Origin: Colwellia sp.
Lineage (GTDB): Bacteria; Pseudomonadota; Gammaproteobacteria; Enterobacterales; Alteromonadaceae
DNA: 64,000 bases
Assembly: GCA_029938115.1 (NCBI GenBank)
Contig: JAPYOP010000005.1
Coordinates: forward strand, 66,623 to 130,622
Direction: 5' to 3'
A program made the position numbers and the translations under genes. Within the stretch, counting starts at the first letter, position 1. The number at the start of each line of letters is the position of its first letter. Below, piece by piece: positions 36,733 to 47,579 of this stretch. Under the pieces are notes generated by a model. It saw only the letters and a list, made by a program, of their open reading frames with translations, searched no databases and had not been told where the DNA came from.

Positions 36733-38499
36733 GTGAGCGTTCCAATTCGTGAATTTGACGCCATAGTAATTGGCGCAGGCGGCGCGGGCATGCGCGCTGC
36801 ATTAGCAATTTCAGAATCAGGCAAATCTTGTGCCTTGATTTCTAAAGTATTTCCAACTCGTTCTCATACTGTATCTGCCCAAGGTGGTATTACCGTAGCA
36901 CTTGGTAATGCCCATGAAGATCACTGGGAACAACATATGTACGATACCGTTAAAGGCTCTGATTATATCGGTGACCAAGACGCTATTGAGTACATGTGTA
37001 AAGTGGGCCCAGAATCTGTGATTGAGCTAGAGAAAATGGGTTTACCTTTTTCTCGCACAGAAGAAGGTAAAATTTACCAACGTCCATTTGGTGGTCAATC
37101 TAAAAACTTTGGTGGCGAACAAGCAGCCCGTACCGCGGCAGCAGCTGACCGTACAGGTCATGCTTTATTACATTGTTTGTACCAACAAAATGTTAAAAAT
37201 AAAACTAACGTTTACTCTGAGTGGTATGCATTAGATTTAGTTAAAAACAGTGACGGCGCTGTAGTGGGTACTACTGCTATTTGTATCGAAACTGGTGAAG
37301 TGGTTTACTTTAAGGCCCGCGCAACGGTATTAGCTACTGGTGGTGCTGGTCGTATTTTCGCATCAACTACTAATGCTCACATCAATACTGGTGATGGTGT
37401 TGGTATGTCACTTCGTGCTGGCATTCAAATGCAAGACATGGAAATGTGGCAATTTCATCCAACCGGTATTGCTGGTGCAGGTGTATTAGTTACTGAAGGT
37501 TGTCGTGGTGAAGGTGGTTACCTACTTAACAAAGACGGCGAACGTTTCATGGAGCGTTACGCGCCTAATGCTAAAGATTTAGCTGGTCGTGATGTTGTTG
37601 CTCGCTCAATGATGACAGAGATTCGTGAAGGTCGTGGTTGTGATGGTCCTTGGGGTCCTCATATTAAACTTAAGCTTGATCATTTAGGTCGCGAAACTTT
37701 ATACAAACGCCTACCAGGTGTTTGTGATTTATCGAAAACTTTCGCACACGTTGACCCTGCAGAAGAGCCGATTCCAGTAATACCTACCTGTCATTATCAA
37801 ATGGGTGGCGTACCAACTAATGTTAACGGTCAAGCCCTTAATATTGGTAGCGACGGTAAAGAAACTATCGTTGAAGGCTTATTCGCCGTTGGTGAAATTG
37901 CTTGTGTATCTGTACATGGTGCTAACCGTTTAGGTGGTAACTCATTACTAGATTTAGTGGTATTTGGCCGCGCGGCAGGTAACTTTTTAGGAACCTACTT
38001 AAACGACACTCAAAATGCTAAAGATGCCTCTGAATCTGATTTAGAAGCCTCGCTTGCTCGTACTAATCGTTGGGAATCATCTACTAAAGGTGAAGACCCT
38101 GTACAAATTCGCAAAGACTTACAGCAGTGTATGCAGATGAACTTCTCGGTATTCCGTGAAGGTGAAGCAATGGCACAAGGTATGAAAGAATTAACTGAAA
38201 TTCGTGAACGTTTAAAAGATGCTCGTTTAGATGATAAGTCTTCTGAATTTAACACCCAACGTATTGAGTGTTTAGAATTAGACAACTTAATGGAAACGGC
38301 ATTCTGTTCAGCAAAAGCAGCTAACTTCCGTACTGAATCTCGTGGCGCGCATGCAAGACAAGATTTCACTGAACGTGATGATAAGAACTGGTTATGCCAT
38401 TCAATCTACACGCCAGAAACCGAAGCAATGAGCAAACGTGACGTTAACATGAAACCCGTTCACCGCGAAGCTTTCCCTCCGAAAGCTCGTGTTTACTAA
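36733..38499 (+). CDS. sdhA: succinate dehydrogenase flavoprotein subunit
   Basis: Catalytic FAD subunit of complex II, oxidising succinate to fumarate at the inner face of the membrane. 588 residues. FAD motif [15 protein letters not shown], covalent FAD histidine in [10 protein letters not shown], substrate loop [30 protein letters not shown]-type region [30 protein letters not shown], and C-terminal [20 protein letters not shown]. Starts at GTG directly after the sdhD stop; translational coupling is likely. Confidence 0.99.
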   Translation: MSVPIREFDAIVIGAGGAGMRAALAISESGKSCALISKVFPTRSHTVSAQGGITVALGNAHEDHWEQHMYDTVKGSDYIGDQDAIEYMCKVGPESVIELEKMGLPFSRTEEGKIYQRPFGGQSKNFGGEQAARTAAAADRTGHALLHCLYQQNVKNKTNVYSEWYALDLVKNSDGAVVGTTAICIETGEVVYFKARATVLATGGAGRIFASTTNAHINTGDGVGMSLRAGIQMQDMEMWQFHPTGIAGAGVLVTEGCRGEGGYLLNKDGERFMERYAPNAKDLAGRDVVARSMMTEIREGRGCDGPWGPHIKLKLDHLGRETLYKRLPGVCDLSKTFAHVDPAEEPIPVIPTCHYQMGGVPTNVNGQALNIGSDGKETIVEGLFAVGEIACVSVHGANRLGGNSLLDLVVFGRAAGNFLGTYLNDTQNAKDASESDLEASLARTNRWESSTKGEDPVQIRKDLQQCMQMNFSVFREGEAMAQGMKELTEIRERLKDARLDDKSSEFNTQRIECLELDNLMETAFCSAKAANFRTESRGAHARQDFTERDDKNWLCHSIYTPETEAMSKRDVNMKPVHREAFPPKARVY

Positions 38500-38511
38500 G
38501 GAGTAATTGGT

Positions 38512-39219
38512 ATGAAACAGTTATTTTCGATTTACCGTTATAATCCTGATGTAGATGCTAAACCTTACATGAAAGATTATGAGTTAGAGGTTCCTGAAGG
38601 CTCTGATATGATGATCCTTGATGCACTTATTCTGTTAAAAGAAGAAGATGCAACATTATCATTTCGTCGTTCATGTCGTGAAGGTGTTTGTGGCTCAGAT
38701 GGTTTAAACATGAATGGCAAAAATGGCTTAGCCTGTATTACGCCATTATCAGAATTGAAGTCGAGTAAAATTATTTTACGTCCTTTACCTGGATTGCCAG
38801 TAGTGCGTGACTTAATTATTGATATGACTCAATTTTATGAGCAATATGAGAAAATTAAGCCATACTTGATTAACGATGCTCAACAACCAGCACGTGAAAA
38901 CATACAATCAATTGAAGAACGTGACAAATTAGACGGTCTTTATGAATGTATTTTGTGTGCTTGTTGTTCAACTTCTTGCCCTTCTTTCTGGTGGAACCCG
39001 GATAAATTTATCGGGCCAGCAGGTTTATTGCATGCTTATCGGTTTTTAATTGATAGCCGTGATACCGCAACAGAAGAGCGTTTAGATGGTTTACAAGATG
39101 CTTACAGCGTATTTCGTTGTCACGGCATCATGAACTGTGTTGATGTTTGTCCAAAAGGATTAAACCCAACCAAAGCCATTGGTCATATAAAATCTATGTT
39201 ATTAAGCCGAGCAGTTTAA
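38512..39219 (+). CDS. sdhB: succinate dehydrogenase iron-sulfur subunit
   Basis: Electron-transfer subunit, 235 residues. Three cluster motifs are intact: 2Fe-2S in SCREGVCGSDGLNMNGKNGLAC, 4Fe-4S in CILCACCSTSCPSFWW and 3Fe-4S in CHGIMNCVDVCPKGLNP. AAGGAG precedes ATG 38512. Last gene of sdhCDAB, followed by a terminator. Confidence 0.99.
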   Translation: MKQLFSIYRYNPDVDAKPYMKDYELEVPEGSDMMILDALILLKEEDATLSFRRSCREGVCGSDGLNMNGKNGLACITPLSELKSSKIILRPLPGLPVVRDLIIDMTQFYEQYEKIKPYLINDAQQPARENIQSIEERDKLDGLYECILCACCSTSCPSFWWNPDKFIGPAGLLHAYRFLIDSRDTATEERLDGLQDAYSVFRCHGIMNCVDVCPKGLNPTKAIGHIKSMLLSRAV

Positions 39220-39287
39220 TTATTTGAATTAATAACATAGAGGAAATATCTAATCTAACTGTTTAGGTATTACCGAAATAAAAATTT

Positions 39288-39319
39288 CTGAGTATTTTGT
39301 TTTAAATACTCAGTTTTTT
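39288..39319 (+). terminator. terminator after sdhB
   Basis: CTGAGTATTT (39288-39297) and AAATACTCAG (39304-39313) form a perfect 10-bp stem followed by six T. sdhCDAB and sucAB are therefore probably separate transcripts here, or joined only by read-through. Confidence 0.85.
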
Positions 39320-39361
39320 AACAATAATTTAGTTTCAGGTAATTGTTTATCTTTAAGTTGT

Positions 39362-39441
39362 AGGGTTCAAGTTGAAGGAAAAAGCACGGAGTTGACGCAC
39401 GTCAATGAGTACTTTTTACGTACAAATTGGGCTATACAGCG
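39362..39441 (-). repeat. dispersed palindromic repeat, copy B
   Basis: Core 39382-39414 matches copy A (18892-18924) reverse-complemented with one mismatch in 33. The flanks to 39362 and to 39441 (CTGTATAGCCCAATT on the minus strand) match the two arms of copy C at 20976-21117. Placed about 55 bases before sucA, so it may also influence the sucA leader. Confidence 0.75.
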
Positions 39442-39496
39442 ACAAAGTAAATAGTTACATATTTTTAGTTGCTTAACCTCAGCAAGGAACAAGGCA

Positions 39497-42298
39497 ATGC
39501 CAGAAGGTGTAATGAAGGCTTGGCTAGAGTCTTCCCACTTAAACGGTGGCAACATCGTTTATATTGAAGAATTGTACGAATCATACCTAGATAATTCAGC
39601 CTCTGTATCTGCAGAATGGCGTGAACTCTTTTCAGAACTTCCTAAGGTTGCAGGCAGTGAGGTGGAATACCGCCACAGTGTTATACGCGATGAATTTAAA
39701 GTTTTAGCTAAACAACAACAGAAACAAGTTGTGACTTCTGGTGGAAACGCCAAACAAGTTAAAGTTTTACAATTAATTAATGCCTTTAGGGTTCGCGGTC
39801 ATCAAAATGCTAATTTAGACCCGTTGGGTTTATGGCAGCGTGATAAGGTTCGCGATTTACAGTTATCACATCATGACTTATCAGAAAACGATTTTGACAA
39901 AGAATACAACCTCGGATCTTTTGCTGTTGGTCAAGACTCGATGAAGTTGGCTGAATTATATAAAACGCTTAAAAAGACTTATTGTAGTTCGCTTGGCGCA
40001 GAGTATATGCACATAACCTCAACAGATGAAAAGCGTTGGTTACAAAGTCGTATAGAATCTATTCAGTCTCAGTTAACGTTAAATGTTGATGAGAAAACTG
40101 AAATTCTTAAAGGCTTAATTGCTGCGGATGGTTTAGAGAAATACCTTGGCGCAAAATTCCCCGGTGCTAAACGCTTTTCTTTAGAAGGCGGTGATGCACT
40201 TGTTCCTATGCTAAAAGAGTTGATAACCCGCGCAGGTACTGCGGGCACTAAAGAAGTGGTCATGGGCATGGCTCATCGTGGTCGACTAAATGTTTTAGTT
40301 AATGTTATGGGTAAAAATTCATCTAAATTGTTTGATGAATTTGCAGGTAAACATGATGAAGTGTCTAGCTCTGGCGATGTTAAGTATCATCAAGGCTACT
40401 CTTCTGATTTTGTTACTCCCGGTGGTAATGTTCATTTAGCGTTAGCATTTAATCCTTCGCATCTAGAAATTGTTAACCCAGTTGTTATTGGTTCAGTACG
40501 AGCCCGCTTAGACAGACGTGATTGTAATCAGGGGGATTTAGTTTTACCTATAACAATTCATGGTGACTCTGCTATTGCTGGTCAAGGTGTTGTGCAAGAA
40601 ACTTTTAATATGTCACAAGCGCGTGCTTTTAAAGTCGGTGGCACAGTACGTATTGTCATCAATAACCAAGTAGGTTTTACTACCTCAAAAGCAGAAGATA
40701 CCCGCTCAGGCGAATATTGTACTGAAATTGCCAAAATGGTACAGGCACCAATATTACATGTTAATGGTGATGATCCAGAAGCTGTAATCTTAGCAACTCA
40801 AATAGCGCTAGATTATCGCAATGAATTTAAACGTGATGTAGTTATTGATTTAGTTTGTTACAGACGTCATGGACACAATGAAGCAGATGAGCCTAGTACT
40901 ACTCAGCCATTAATGTACAAAATTGTTAAGAAGCATGCGACGCCACGTCAATTATATGCGGATAAATTAATTAACGAAGGCAGCTTAACAAAAGCAAATA
41001 TTGATGAGCTAACTGCTTATTATCGTAAACTACTTGATGAAGGTCAGTGTACTGTTCATCAATGGCGACCTATGACTGAGCACTCAGTTGATTGGACTCC
41101 TTATCTAGGCCATGACTGGGATGATGAATACGATAAAGAAATATCTATAGAAAAGCTAAAAGAGCTAGCGGTTAAAGTTGCCACTATTCCAGAAAGTCAC
41201 CCAGTGCATTCTCGTGTTAAAAAGGTTTATGATGCACGCATGAATATGGCCACAGGTGAAAAACTATTGGATTGGGGCATGGCAGAAAATCTTGCTTATG
41301 CTTCCATTGTTGATTTAGGCAAGCGAGTCCGCCTTACTGGTCAAGACTCTGGTCGTGGAACTTTCTCTCATCGCCATGCAGTTCTACATAATCAAGAAAA
41401 CGGTAGTACTTATACTCCACTGAAAAATATCAGTGAAGACCAAGGCCCGTTTGATGTGCATGACTCGGTATTATCTGAAGTGTCAGTACTGGCTTTTGAA
41501 TATGGTTATACCACCGCAGAGCCTGCAGGTTTAACTATTTGGGAAGCACAATTTGGTGATTTTGCTAACTGTGCACAAGTAGTGTTCGATCAGTTTATTA
41601 GTTCAGGTGAGCAAAAGTGGGGACGTTTATGCGGTTTAACCATGTTGTTACCACATGGCTATGAAGGTCAAGGGCCGGAGCATTCATCTGGCCGATTAGA
41701 ACGTTTCTTGCAACTTTGTGCTGATCACAATATGCAAGTATGTGTACCGTCAACACCCGCACAAGTATTTAACATGCTGCGTCGTCAAGTCGTTCGTCCT
41801 ATGCGACGCCCACTTGTTGTGATGTCACCTAAATCATTATTACGCCACCCGTTAGCCGTATCATCATTAGAAGAAATGGCAACTGGCGTTTTTCAAAATG
41901 TTATTGGTGAAATTGATGATTTAGATGCCAAAGCGGTTGAACGAGTAGTGTTTTGTAGTGGTAAAGTTTATTACGAGTTGCTTGAGCAACGTCGTAAAAA
42001 TGAACTTAATAATGTTGCCATTATTCGTATTGAGCAGTTATACCCATTCCCTGATAAAGAACTTCAAAATGCTATTAAAGACTATCAGCATGTGAAGCAA
42101 TTTGTTTGGTGTCAGGAAGAGCCTCAAAATCAAGGTGCTTGGTATTGTTCTCAGCATCATTTTAGAGCAGCTATCCCTAAAGGTACGTATTTGACTTATG
42201 CCGGCCGTAATGCTTCTGCAGCACCAGCTGTAGGTTATATGTCAGTTCATGTAAAAGAACAACAAGCGCTTGTCACTCAAGCGTTAACGTTAGATTAA
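39497..42298 (+). CDS. sucA: 2-oxoglutarate dehydrogenase E1 component
   Basis: Thiamine-diphosphate decarboxylase of the oxoglutarate dehydrogenase complex. 933 residues, E. coli length. E1o N-terminus MKAWLESSHLNGGNIVYIEELYESYL, transketolase block HRGRLNVLVNVMGK, GDSAIAGQGVVQETFNMSQARAFKVGGTVRIVINNQVGFTT, YRRHGHNEADEP and LPHGYEGQGPEHSSGRLERFLQL. First of sucABCD. Starts ATG 39497, with AAGG near the start codon. Confidence 0.98.
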   Translation: MPEGVMKAWLESSHLNGGNIVYIEELYESYLDNSASVSAEWRELFSELPKVAGSEVEYRHSVIRDEFKVLAKQQQKQVVTSGGNAKQVKVLQLINAFRVRGHQNANLDPLGLWQRDKVRDLQLSHHDLSENDFDKEYNLGSFAVGQDSMKLAELYKTLKKTYCSSLGAEYMHITSTDEKRWLQSRIESIQSQLTLNVDEKTEILKGLIAADGLEKYLGAKFPGAKRFSLEGGDALVPMLKELITRAGTAGTKEVVMGMAHRGRLNVLVNVMGKNSSKLFDEFAGKHDEVSSSGDVKYHQGYSSDFVTPGGNVHLALAFNPSHLEIVNPVVIGSVRARLDRRDCNQGDLVLPITIHGDSAIAGQGVVQETFNMSQARAFKVGGTVRIVINNQVGFTTSKAEDTRSGEYCTEIAKMVQAPILHVNGDDPEAVILATQIALDYRNEFKRDVVIDLVCYRRHGHNEADEPSTTQPLMYKIVKKHATPRQLYADKLINEGSLTKANIDELTAYYRKLLDEGQCTVHQWRPMTEHSVDWTPYLGHDWDDEYDKEISIEKLKELAVKVATIPESHPVHSRVKKVYDARMNMATGEKLLDWGMAENLAYASIVDLGKRVRLTGQDSGRGTFSHRHAVLHNQENGSTYTPLKNISEDQGPFDVHDSVLSEVSVLAFEYGYTTAEPAGLTIWEAQFGDFANCAQVVFDQFISSGEQKWGRLCGLTMLLPHGYEGQGPEHSSGRLERFLQLCADHNMQVCVPSTPAQVFNMLRRQVVRPMRRPLVVMSPKSLLRHPLAVSSLEEMATGVFQNVIGEIDDLDAKAVERVVFCSGKVYYELLEQRRKNELNNVAIIRIEQLYPFPDKELQNAIKDYQHVKQFVWCQEEPQNQGAWYCSQHHFRAAIPKGTYLTYAGRNASAAPAVGYMSVHVKEQQALVTQALTLD

Positions 42299-42368
42299 CT
42301 ATTGAGTGCACTTTAATTCATTCGAATAGTATGAATAAGTGCTAAAAGTTTGTAAGGAATATAATAAA

Positions 42369-43838
42369 ATGACAACCGAAATCAAAGTTCCGGTATTACC
42401 TGAATCAGTTGCGGATGCAACAGTAGCAACTTGGCATGTACAAGTTGGTGAAAAATTTACTCGTGATCAAGTTCTTGTAGATATTGAAACTGACAAAGTA
42501 GTATTAGAAGTACCTGCTACTTGTGATGGTGTTTTAACTGACATCAGCCAAATCGAAGGCGCTACTGTCTTAGGCGACCAAGTTATTGGTGCGTTCTCTG
42601 AAGGTAGTGCTGAAGTAAGCTCTACTCCTGCGGCTGCTCCAACCGCAGTTGCTAGTAGTGCAAGTAAAGTAATTGATATAGTTGTACCTGTATTACCAGA
42701 GTCTGTTGCAGATGCTACGGTTGCTTCTTGGCATGTCGCGGAAGGTGATACTGTTTCAGTGGATCAAAATCTAGTTGATATTGAAACTGACAAAGTTGTG
42801 TTAGAAGTTGTAGCACAAGACAGTGGCGTGATTGGTAAAATCATTCATGTTGAAGGTGATACTGTACTAGGCGCACAAAAAATTGGTGAGTTGAACGCAG
42901 GCGCTACTGCTAATGCAACCGCTACAGCAACTTCTGAAGAAGCCGTAAGCTCTGATGAATTAGCTAGTCCATCAGTTCGTCGTTTAATGACGGAAAAAGG
43001 ATTGTCGGCAGGCGATGTTAAAGGCTCAGGCAAAGGCGGTCGTATTTCAAGAGAAGATGTTGAAGCGGCGGCTAACAAGTCTAAAGCGGCAGCTCCTGTA
43101 GCAAAATCAGCAGCACCAGCAGTTCAAGACTTAGGTGAACGTACGCAAAAACGTGTTCCTATGACTCGTTTACGTAAAACTATTGCGACGCGTTTATTAG
43201 AAGCGAAAAATTCTACTGCAATGTTAACAACCTTTAACGAAGTTAACATGAAGCCAATCATGGATTTACGTAAGCAATATAAAGACTTATTCGAGAAAAC
43301 TCATGATACTCGTTTAGGCTTTATGTCTTTCTATGTAAAAGCGGTAACTGAGGCGCTTAAACGCTTCCCAGCCGTAAATGCTTCAATTGATGGCGATGAT
43401 ATTGTATATCATAACTTCTTTGATATCTCGATTGCCGTTTCTACACCTCGTGGTTTAGTAACGCCTGTATTAAGAGATACAGATCAATTAGGTATGGCAG
43501 CAATTGAAAATGGCATTCGCGCTCTAGCCATTAAAGGTCGTGACGGGAAACTGTCTTTAGCTGAGATGACCGGCGGTAATTTTACTATCACCAATGGTGG
43601 AGTCTTTGGCTCACTACTTTCAACGCCAATTCTAAACCTTCCACAGGCGGCTATTTTGGGTATGCACAAAATCCAAGACCGTCCTATGGCTGTTGATGGT
43701 AAAGTTGAAATATTACCGATGATGTATTTAGCATTATCATATGATCATCGTTTAATTGATGGTAAAGAATCTGTTGGTTTCCTAGTGACTATTAAAGAGT
43801 TATTAGAAGATCCAACACGTCTGCTTTTAGATGTATAG
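42369..43838 (+). CDS. sucB: dihydrolipoamide succinyltransferase (E2) with two lipoyl domains
   Basis: E2 core of the oxoglutarate dehydrogenase complex. 489 residues against ~405 in E. coli because there are two lipoyl domains (about 1-75 and 97-170), each with the lipoylated lysine in [10 protein letters not shown] hinge, the E3/E1-binding domain ([33 protein letters not shown], about 200-235) and the catalytic domain with the histidine/aspartate motif [18 protein letters not shown] follow. Frame extends to 42339, but ATG 42369 with AAGGAA at 42354-42359 gives [14 protein letters not shown]. Confidence 0.98.
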   Translation: MTTEIKVPVLPESVADATVATWHVQVGEKFTRDQVLVDIETDKVVLEVPATCDGVLTDISQIEGATVLGDQVIGAFSEGSAEVSSTPAAAPTAVASSASKVIDIVVPVLPESVADATVASWHVAEGDTVSVDQNLVDIETDKVVLEVVAQDSGVIGKIIHVEGDTVLGAQKIGELNAGATANATATATSEEAVSSDELASPSVRRLMTEKGLSAGDVKGSGKGGRISREDVEAAANKSKAAAPVAKSAAPAVQDLGERTQKRVPMTRLRKTIATRLLEAKNSTAMLTTFNEVNMKPIMDLRKQYKDLFEKTHDTRLGFMSFYVKAVTEALKRFPAVNASIDGDDIVYHNFFDISIAVSTPRGLVTPVLRDTDQLGMAAIENGIRALAIKGRDGKLSLAEMTGGNFTITNGGVFGSLLSTPILNLPQAAILGMHKIQDRPMAVDGKVEILPMMYLALSYDHRLIDGKESVGFLVTIKELLEDPTRLLLDV

Positions 43839-44028
43839 CTTTTAGCACTAAAACAGACGAAGAATAATCACTAAGTAGACTATAGTATTAGCTCTTTTGA
43901 CTACCGTCTTTAGAGCTTTTGTACTATAATTTGTCGACTTTTCATTGGCCATTGTTCATTTTATTGTTTATTAAATAAATAGTGAAAAAGACAGTGGCTT
44001 TCATTTACAGATAAATGGATAAAACACC

Positions 44029-45198
44029 ATGAATTTGCATGAGTATCAAGCGAAACAATTATTCGCTGAATATGGTTTACCAGTTTCTGAAGGTTTCGCT
44101 TGCGATACACCTCAAGAAGCTGCCGAAGCGGCTGATAAAATTGGCGGCGATATGTGGGTTGTTAAAACTCAAGTACACGCAGGTGGTCGCGGTAAAGCTG
44201 GCGGTGTTAAGCTAGTTAAAACTAAAGACGAAATCAGAGAGTTTTCTCAACATTGGTTAGGTAAAAACTTAGTAACTTACCAAACAGATGCAAACGGCCA
44301 ACCGGTTTCTAAAATTTTAGTTGAAAGCTGTACTGACATTGCTAACGAGTTATATCTTGGCGCTGTTGTTGATAGAGCTTCACAAAAAGTTGTTTTCATG
44401 GCTTCTACCGAAGGCGGTGTTGACATAGAGAAGATTGCTGAAGAAACGCCTGAGTTAATTCACAAAGCTGCAATTGATCCTCTTGTCGGTGCTCAACCTT
44501 ACCAAGCCCGTGAGCTTGGTTTTAAATTAGGTTTAAACCCTACGCAAATGAAGCAATTTGTTAAGATCTTTATGGGTCTTGCAAAAATGTTTGAAGATTT
44601 TGATTTTGCCTTACTTGAAATTAACCCGTTAGTTATTACTGACGAAGGTAACCTTCATTGTTTAGACGGTAAAATTGGCATCGATGGCAACGCCTTATAC
44701 CGTCAACCAAAAATCCGTGCTTTCCATGATCCATCTCAAGAAGATGAACGTGAAGCACATGCAGCACAATGGGAGCTTAACTATGTAGCCCTTGATGGTA
44801 CTGTTGGTTGTATGGTTAACGGTGCAGGCCTAGCAATGGGTACTATGGATATCGTTAATTTACACGGCGGCAAGCCAGCTAACTTCCTAGATGTTGGCGG
44901 CGGAGCAAACAAAGAACGTGTTTCTGAAGCATTCAAAATCATCCTTTCTGACGACAACGTTAAAGCTGTTTTAGTTAACATCTTTGGTGGCATCGTTCGT
45001 TGTGACATGATTGCTGAAGGTATTATTGGCGCTGTTAAAGAAGTTGGCGTTAAAGTACCAGTAGTTGTACGTCTTGAAGGTACTAATGCTGAATTAGGTC
45101 GTGAAGTTCTTAAAAATTCTGGCTTAGACATCATTGCTGCTGAATCACTAACTGATGCTGCGACTAAAGTTGTAGCAGCTGCGGAGGGCAATGCATAA
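44029..45198 (+). CDS. sucC: succinyl-CoA synthetase subunit beta
   Basis: ADP-forming succinate-CoA ligase beta chain, 389 residues. ATP-grasp start [59 protein letters not shown] and the [17 protein letters not shown] phosphate site. It is separated from sucB by 190 bases with no terminator seen, so operon continuity is likely. Its TAA overlaps the sucD ATG (TAATG). Confidence 0.99.
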   Translation: MNLHEYQAKQLFAEYGLPVSEGFACDTPQEAAEAADKIGGDMWVVKTQVHAGGRGKAGGVKLVKTKDEIREFSQHWLGKNLVTYQTDANGQPVSKILVESCTDIANELYLGAVVDRASQKVVFMASTEGGVDIEKIAEETPELIHKAAIDPLVGAQPYQARELGFKLGLNPTQMKQFVKIFMGLAKMFEDFDFALLEINPLVITDEGNLHCLDGKIGIDGNALYRQPKIRAFHDPSQEDEREAHAAQWELNYVALDGTVGCMVNGAGLAMGTMDIVNLHGGKPANFLDVGGGANKERVSEAFKIILSDDNVKAVLVNIFGGIVRCDMIAEGIIGAVKEVGVKVPVVVRLEGTNAELGREVLKNSGLDIIAAESLTDAATKVVAAAEGNA

Positions 45199-46070
45199 TG
45201 TCTATCTTAATTAATAAAGATACTAAAGTAATCTGTCAAGGTTTCACTGGTGGTCAAGGTACTTTCCACTCAGAGCAAGCTATTGATTACGGTACACAAA
45301 TGGTTGGTGGCGTAAGCCCAGGTAAAGGCGGTCAAACGCACCTTGGTTTACCAGTATTCAATACAGTACGTGAAGCAGTAGAAGCAACTGGCGCAACAGC
45401 TACAGTTATCTACGTTCCTGCTCCGTTCTGTAAAGATGCAATCTTAGAAGCGATTGATGCTGGCATTAAAATTATCATCACTATTACTGAAGGTATTCCA
45501 ACTTTAGATATGGTTGACGTTAAAGCTAAGCTTGATCAAACGGGTGTTCGTATGATTGGTCCTAACTGCCCAGGTGTTATCACGCCAGGTGAAACTAAGA
45601 TTGGTATCATGCCAGGTCATATCCATTTACCAGGTAAAGTTGGTATTGTTTCTCGCTCAGGTACGTTAACGTACGAAGCGGTTAAACAAACTACTGATTT
45701 CGGTTTCGGCCAATCTACTTGTGTAGGTATTGGTGGTGATCCGATTCCAGGTACTAACTTCATCGACGTATTGGAAATGTTCCAAAACGATCCTCAAACA
45801 GAAGCAATCGTAATGATTGGTGAAATTGGTGGTACAGCTGAAGAAGAAGCGGCGGAATATATCAAAGCTAACGTTACTAAACCTGTAGTATCTTACATTG
45901 CTGGTGTTACTGCACCAGAAGGTAAGCGTATGGGTCATGCTGGCGCAATTATCGCTGGTGGTAAAGGTACGGCTGAAGAGAAATTTGCTGCGCTTGAAGC
46001 AGCTGGTGTCAAGACTGTTCGTTCTTTAGCGGATATTGGTAAAGCACTTAAAGAGAAAACGGGTTGGTAG
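45198..46070 (+). CDS. sucD: succinyl-CoA synthetase subunit alpha
   Basis: Alpha chain that is phosphorylated on histidine and binds CoA. 290 residues: [71 protein letters not shown] and phosphohistidine in [18 protein letters not shown]. Overlaps sucC by one base. A terminator closes the operon. Confidence 0.99.
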   Translation: MSILINKDTKVICQGFTGGQGTFHSEQAIDYGTQMVGGVSPGKGGQTHLGLPVFNTVREAVEATGATATVIYVPAPFCKDAILEAIDAGIKIIITITEGIPTLDMVDVKAKLDQTGVRMIGPNCPGVITPGETKIGIMPGHIHLPGKVGIVSRSGTLTYEAVKQTTDFGFGQSTCVGIGGDPIPGTNFIDVLEMFQNDPQTEAIVMIGEIGGTAEEEAAEYIKANVTKPVVSYIAGVTAPEGKRMGHAGAIIAGGKGTAEEKFAALEAAGVKTVRSLADIGKALKEKTGW

Positions 46071-46100
46071 GCGAGTAGCTTACAATTTGTAGTTCTTAAT

Positions 46101-46126
46101 AAAACCCGCTATCTAGCGGGTTTTTT
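46101..46126 (+). terminator. terminator after sucD
   Basis: CCCGCT (46105-46110), loop ATCT, AGCGGG (46115-46120), six T. A-rich 5' flank (46101-46104) extends the stem. Confidence 0.9.
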
Positions 46127-46139
46127 GCTTTTAAAAGTA

Positions 46140-46720
46140 GATAAAGAGATAGATAAATGGGGGCATGATAAATGGGGTCAGATTAACTTTAGGATTGAAG
46201 TTTGTATTTTTATAGTTGTCGGGGTGCCGACGACACTCAAAGGGATACTGTCTCCGGCATCCCTCGGAGCTGCGATCCAAACTTCATCTTGCATTCGTTC
46301 AAGTGTTTTCGACGTAACAGCACTGAACGGACATCCATGCCAGTCATACGTGAACACTTTTACTTATTTCAGCGTTTATTCACGCTGATTTTGTGGGCGT
46401 TGATAGGTTTGGTGATCATAACTCTTAACTTATTTTCTGAACGAGTAAAAAACTAGGGGTTAATTACAGTATGGAAACTTTGCAAAAAACTCTAATTCCC
46501 ATCTCCGCAATGAAATGGTAAACGAGCAAAGGCAAACCTCGACCCGAGACAGGACGTCGAGGGCTGCCGTTGTTCATGGACAACGGCAGATATCGTGGTT
46601 AGCGTTAGTTGATTATTGACTGCTTTGTTGGGGGAGAGGGATGCTGTAGGTAGTATCCCTTTAGGTGCAGTTCCTATTGCGACGTCAAGCAGATAAATAA
46701 GCTCCAATCACTAAATGTTG
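46140..46720. repeat. palindrome-rich region, probable decayed mobile or REP-type element
   Basis: About 580 bases with more G+C than the neighbours. It holds a tandem GATAAATGGGG (46152-46162, 46167-46177), the stems GTCGG/CCGAC and GGGAT/ATCCC near 46219-46264, CTCGAC/GTCGAG (46538-46561), and a perfect 10-bp stem CTGCCGTTGT/ACAACGGCAG (46564-46589). Short ORFs in it (for example the 39-residue ORF at 46337-46456 starting MPVIREHFYLF, with one membrane helix) have no RBS. The GGGGTCAGATTAACTTTAGG start resembles flanks of RAYT transposase-associated repeats. No transposase is left. Confidence 0.5.
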
Positions 46721-46736
46721 CTACATAGCTAAATAA

Positions 46737-47183
46737 CTAACTCATCTCCAGTAACTTATCCACTAACCATTTATCATCTTTTTTAATCAATCGAATTTTT
46801 TTATAATCTTTATAGGTATTACCATCACGTATGCCAGTGAACTGTATCATCATGGTTGCTTGAATATAATACTCATCAATGATTTTGGTTTTCTTAGCTG
46901 AGGTATGTAGTGAAACTGAGTCAAAACGCATGTTGAATAGACGGTGAGCTATGTTATTGGCGGTATGATATTTTTCTAACTCTTTTCTAAAGTCTGGGGT
47001 GCTTAATAACAGTGCTTTATTAACATTTTTTTCATTATATATAGCATTAAAAAATGATACTGCAACTTGTTGTTCTGAGATTTCTATTTTCTTTTCTTCT
47101 TGATTACAACCAAAAAGAAAGCTTGATAATAAAAGTAACAATACTAAATGTGAATTTTTAAAGAGGCTCATTAACTTATTCAT
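46737..47183 (-). CDS. hypothetical lipoprotein, 148 residues
   Basis: Signal peptide with lipobox LFGCNQ at about residue 26, then a soluble domain of about 120 residues with QQVAVSFFNAIYNEKNVNKALLLSTPDFRKEL and a basic C-terminus KIRLIKKDDKWLVDKLLEMS. Overall shape (a helix that recruits an N-terminal FFNAIY, followed by beta strands that end in DDKWLVD) resembles NTF2/DUF4878-like lipoproteins. Not identified. Ribosome binding site is weak. Lies between the repeat region and the DUF1653 gene. Confidence 0.7.
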   Translation of the reverse strand: MNKLMSLFKNSHLVLLLLLSSFLFGCNQEEKKIEISEQQVAVSFFNAIYNEKNVNKALLLSTPDFRKELEKYHTANNIAHRLFNMRFDSVSLHTSAKKTKIIDEYYIQATMMIQFTGIRDGNTYKDYKKIRLIKKDDKWLVDKLLEMS

Positions 47184-47301
47184 GTTTTCAGTCCATAGAA
47201 TTAATTGGGACGTATAAGTCTATACAGTTTAAACATACGATAAATTGTACTTAATTTCAATAACTGGCAAGGAGAAACAAGCTAATAATGTTCAGAAAAC
47301 C

Positions 47302-47508
47302 TTACTCCACGAACTGAAAGCGCTGAATACTTTTTCCATCCCTTACAATCACTTCATTAAACATATTTAAGGGTCGTACCCAGATATCATCAATATCGTT
47401 AAAAGAGTGATATACCACCAAGTATTCTTCTGTTTCACTATGCCTTGCGATGTGAAGCACTTGATAATAACTTCCTTTGAAATGCTGGTATTTTCCTAAC
47501 ATAATCAT
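47302..47508 (-). CDS. DUF1653 domain protein
   Basis: 68-residue protein containing the whole DUF1653 motif: GKYQHFKGSYYQVLHIARHSETEEYLVVYHSF, then IWVRPLNMFNEVI and GKSIQRFQFVE. Family function is unknown. Its members are small, cytoplasmic and predicted to fold as a beta barrel. AGGA precedes ATG at 47506-47508; a second in-frame ATG two codons later is an alternative. It is on the same strand as ilvI-ilvH, after a 70-base gap, so might be co-transcribed. Confidence 0.85.
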   Translation of the reverse strand: MIMLGKYQHFKGSYYQVLHIARHSETEEYLVVYHSFNDIDDIWVRPLNMFNEVIVRDGKSIQRFQFVE

Positions 47509-47579
47509 TAATGTTTTTCCTAAAATAAATGGTGAAGTCTTAAAGCTTTACCATTTTATAACTTAATTGTTTTAAAGCT

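Noticed and set aside
46202-46456. 84-codon plus-strand ORF and a minus-strand ORF at 46492-46707 in the palindromic block
   Set aside because: No ribosome binding site, composition follows the palindromes, and coding-like features are limited to a single hydrophobic stretch; treated as part of a decayed element.
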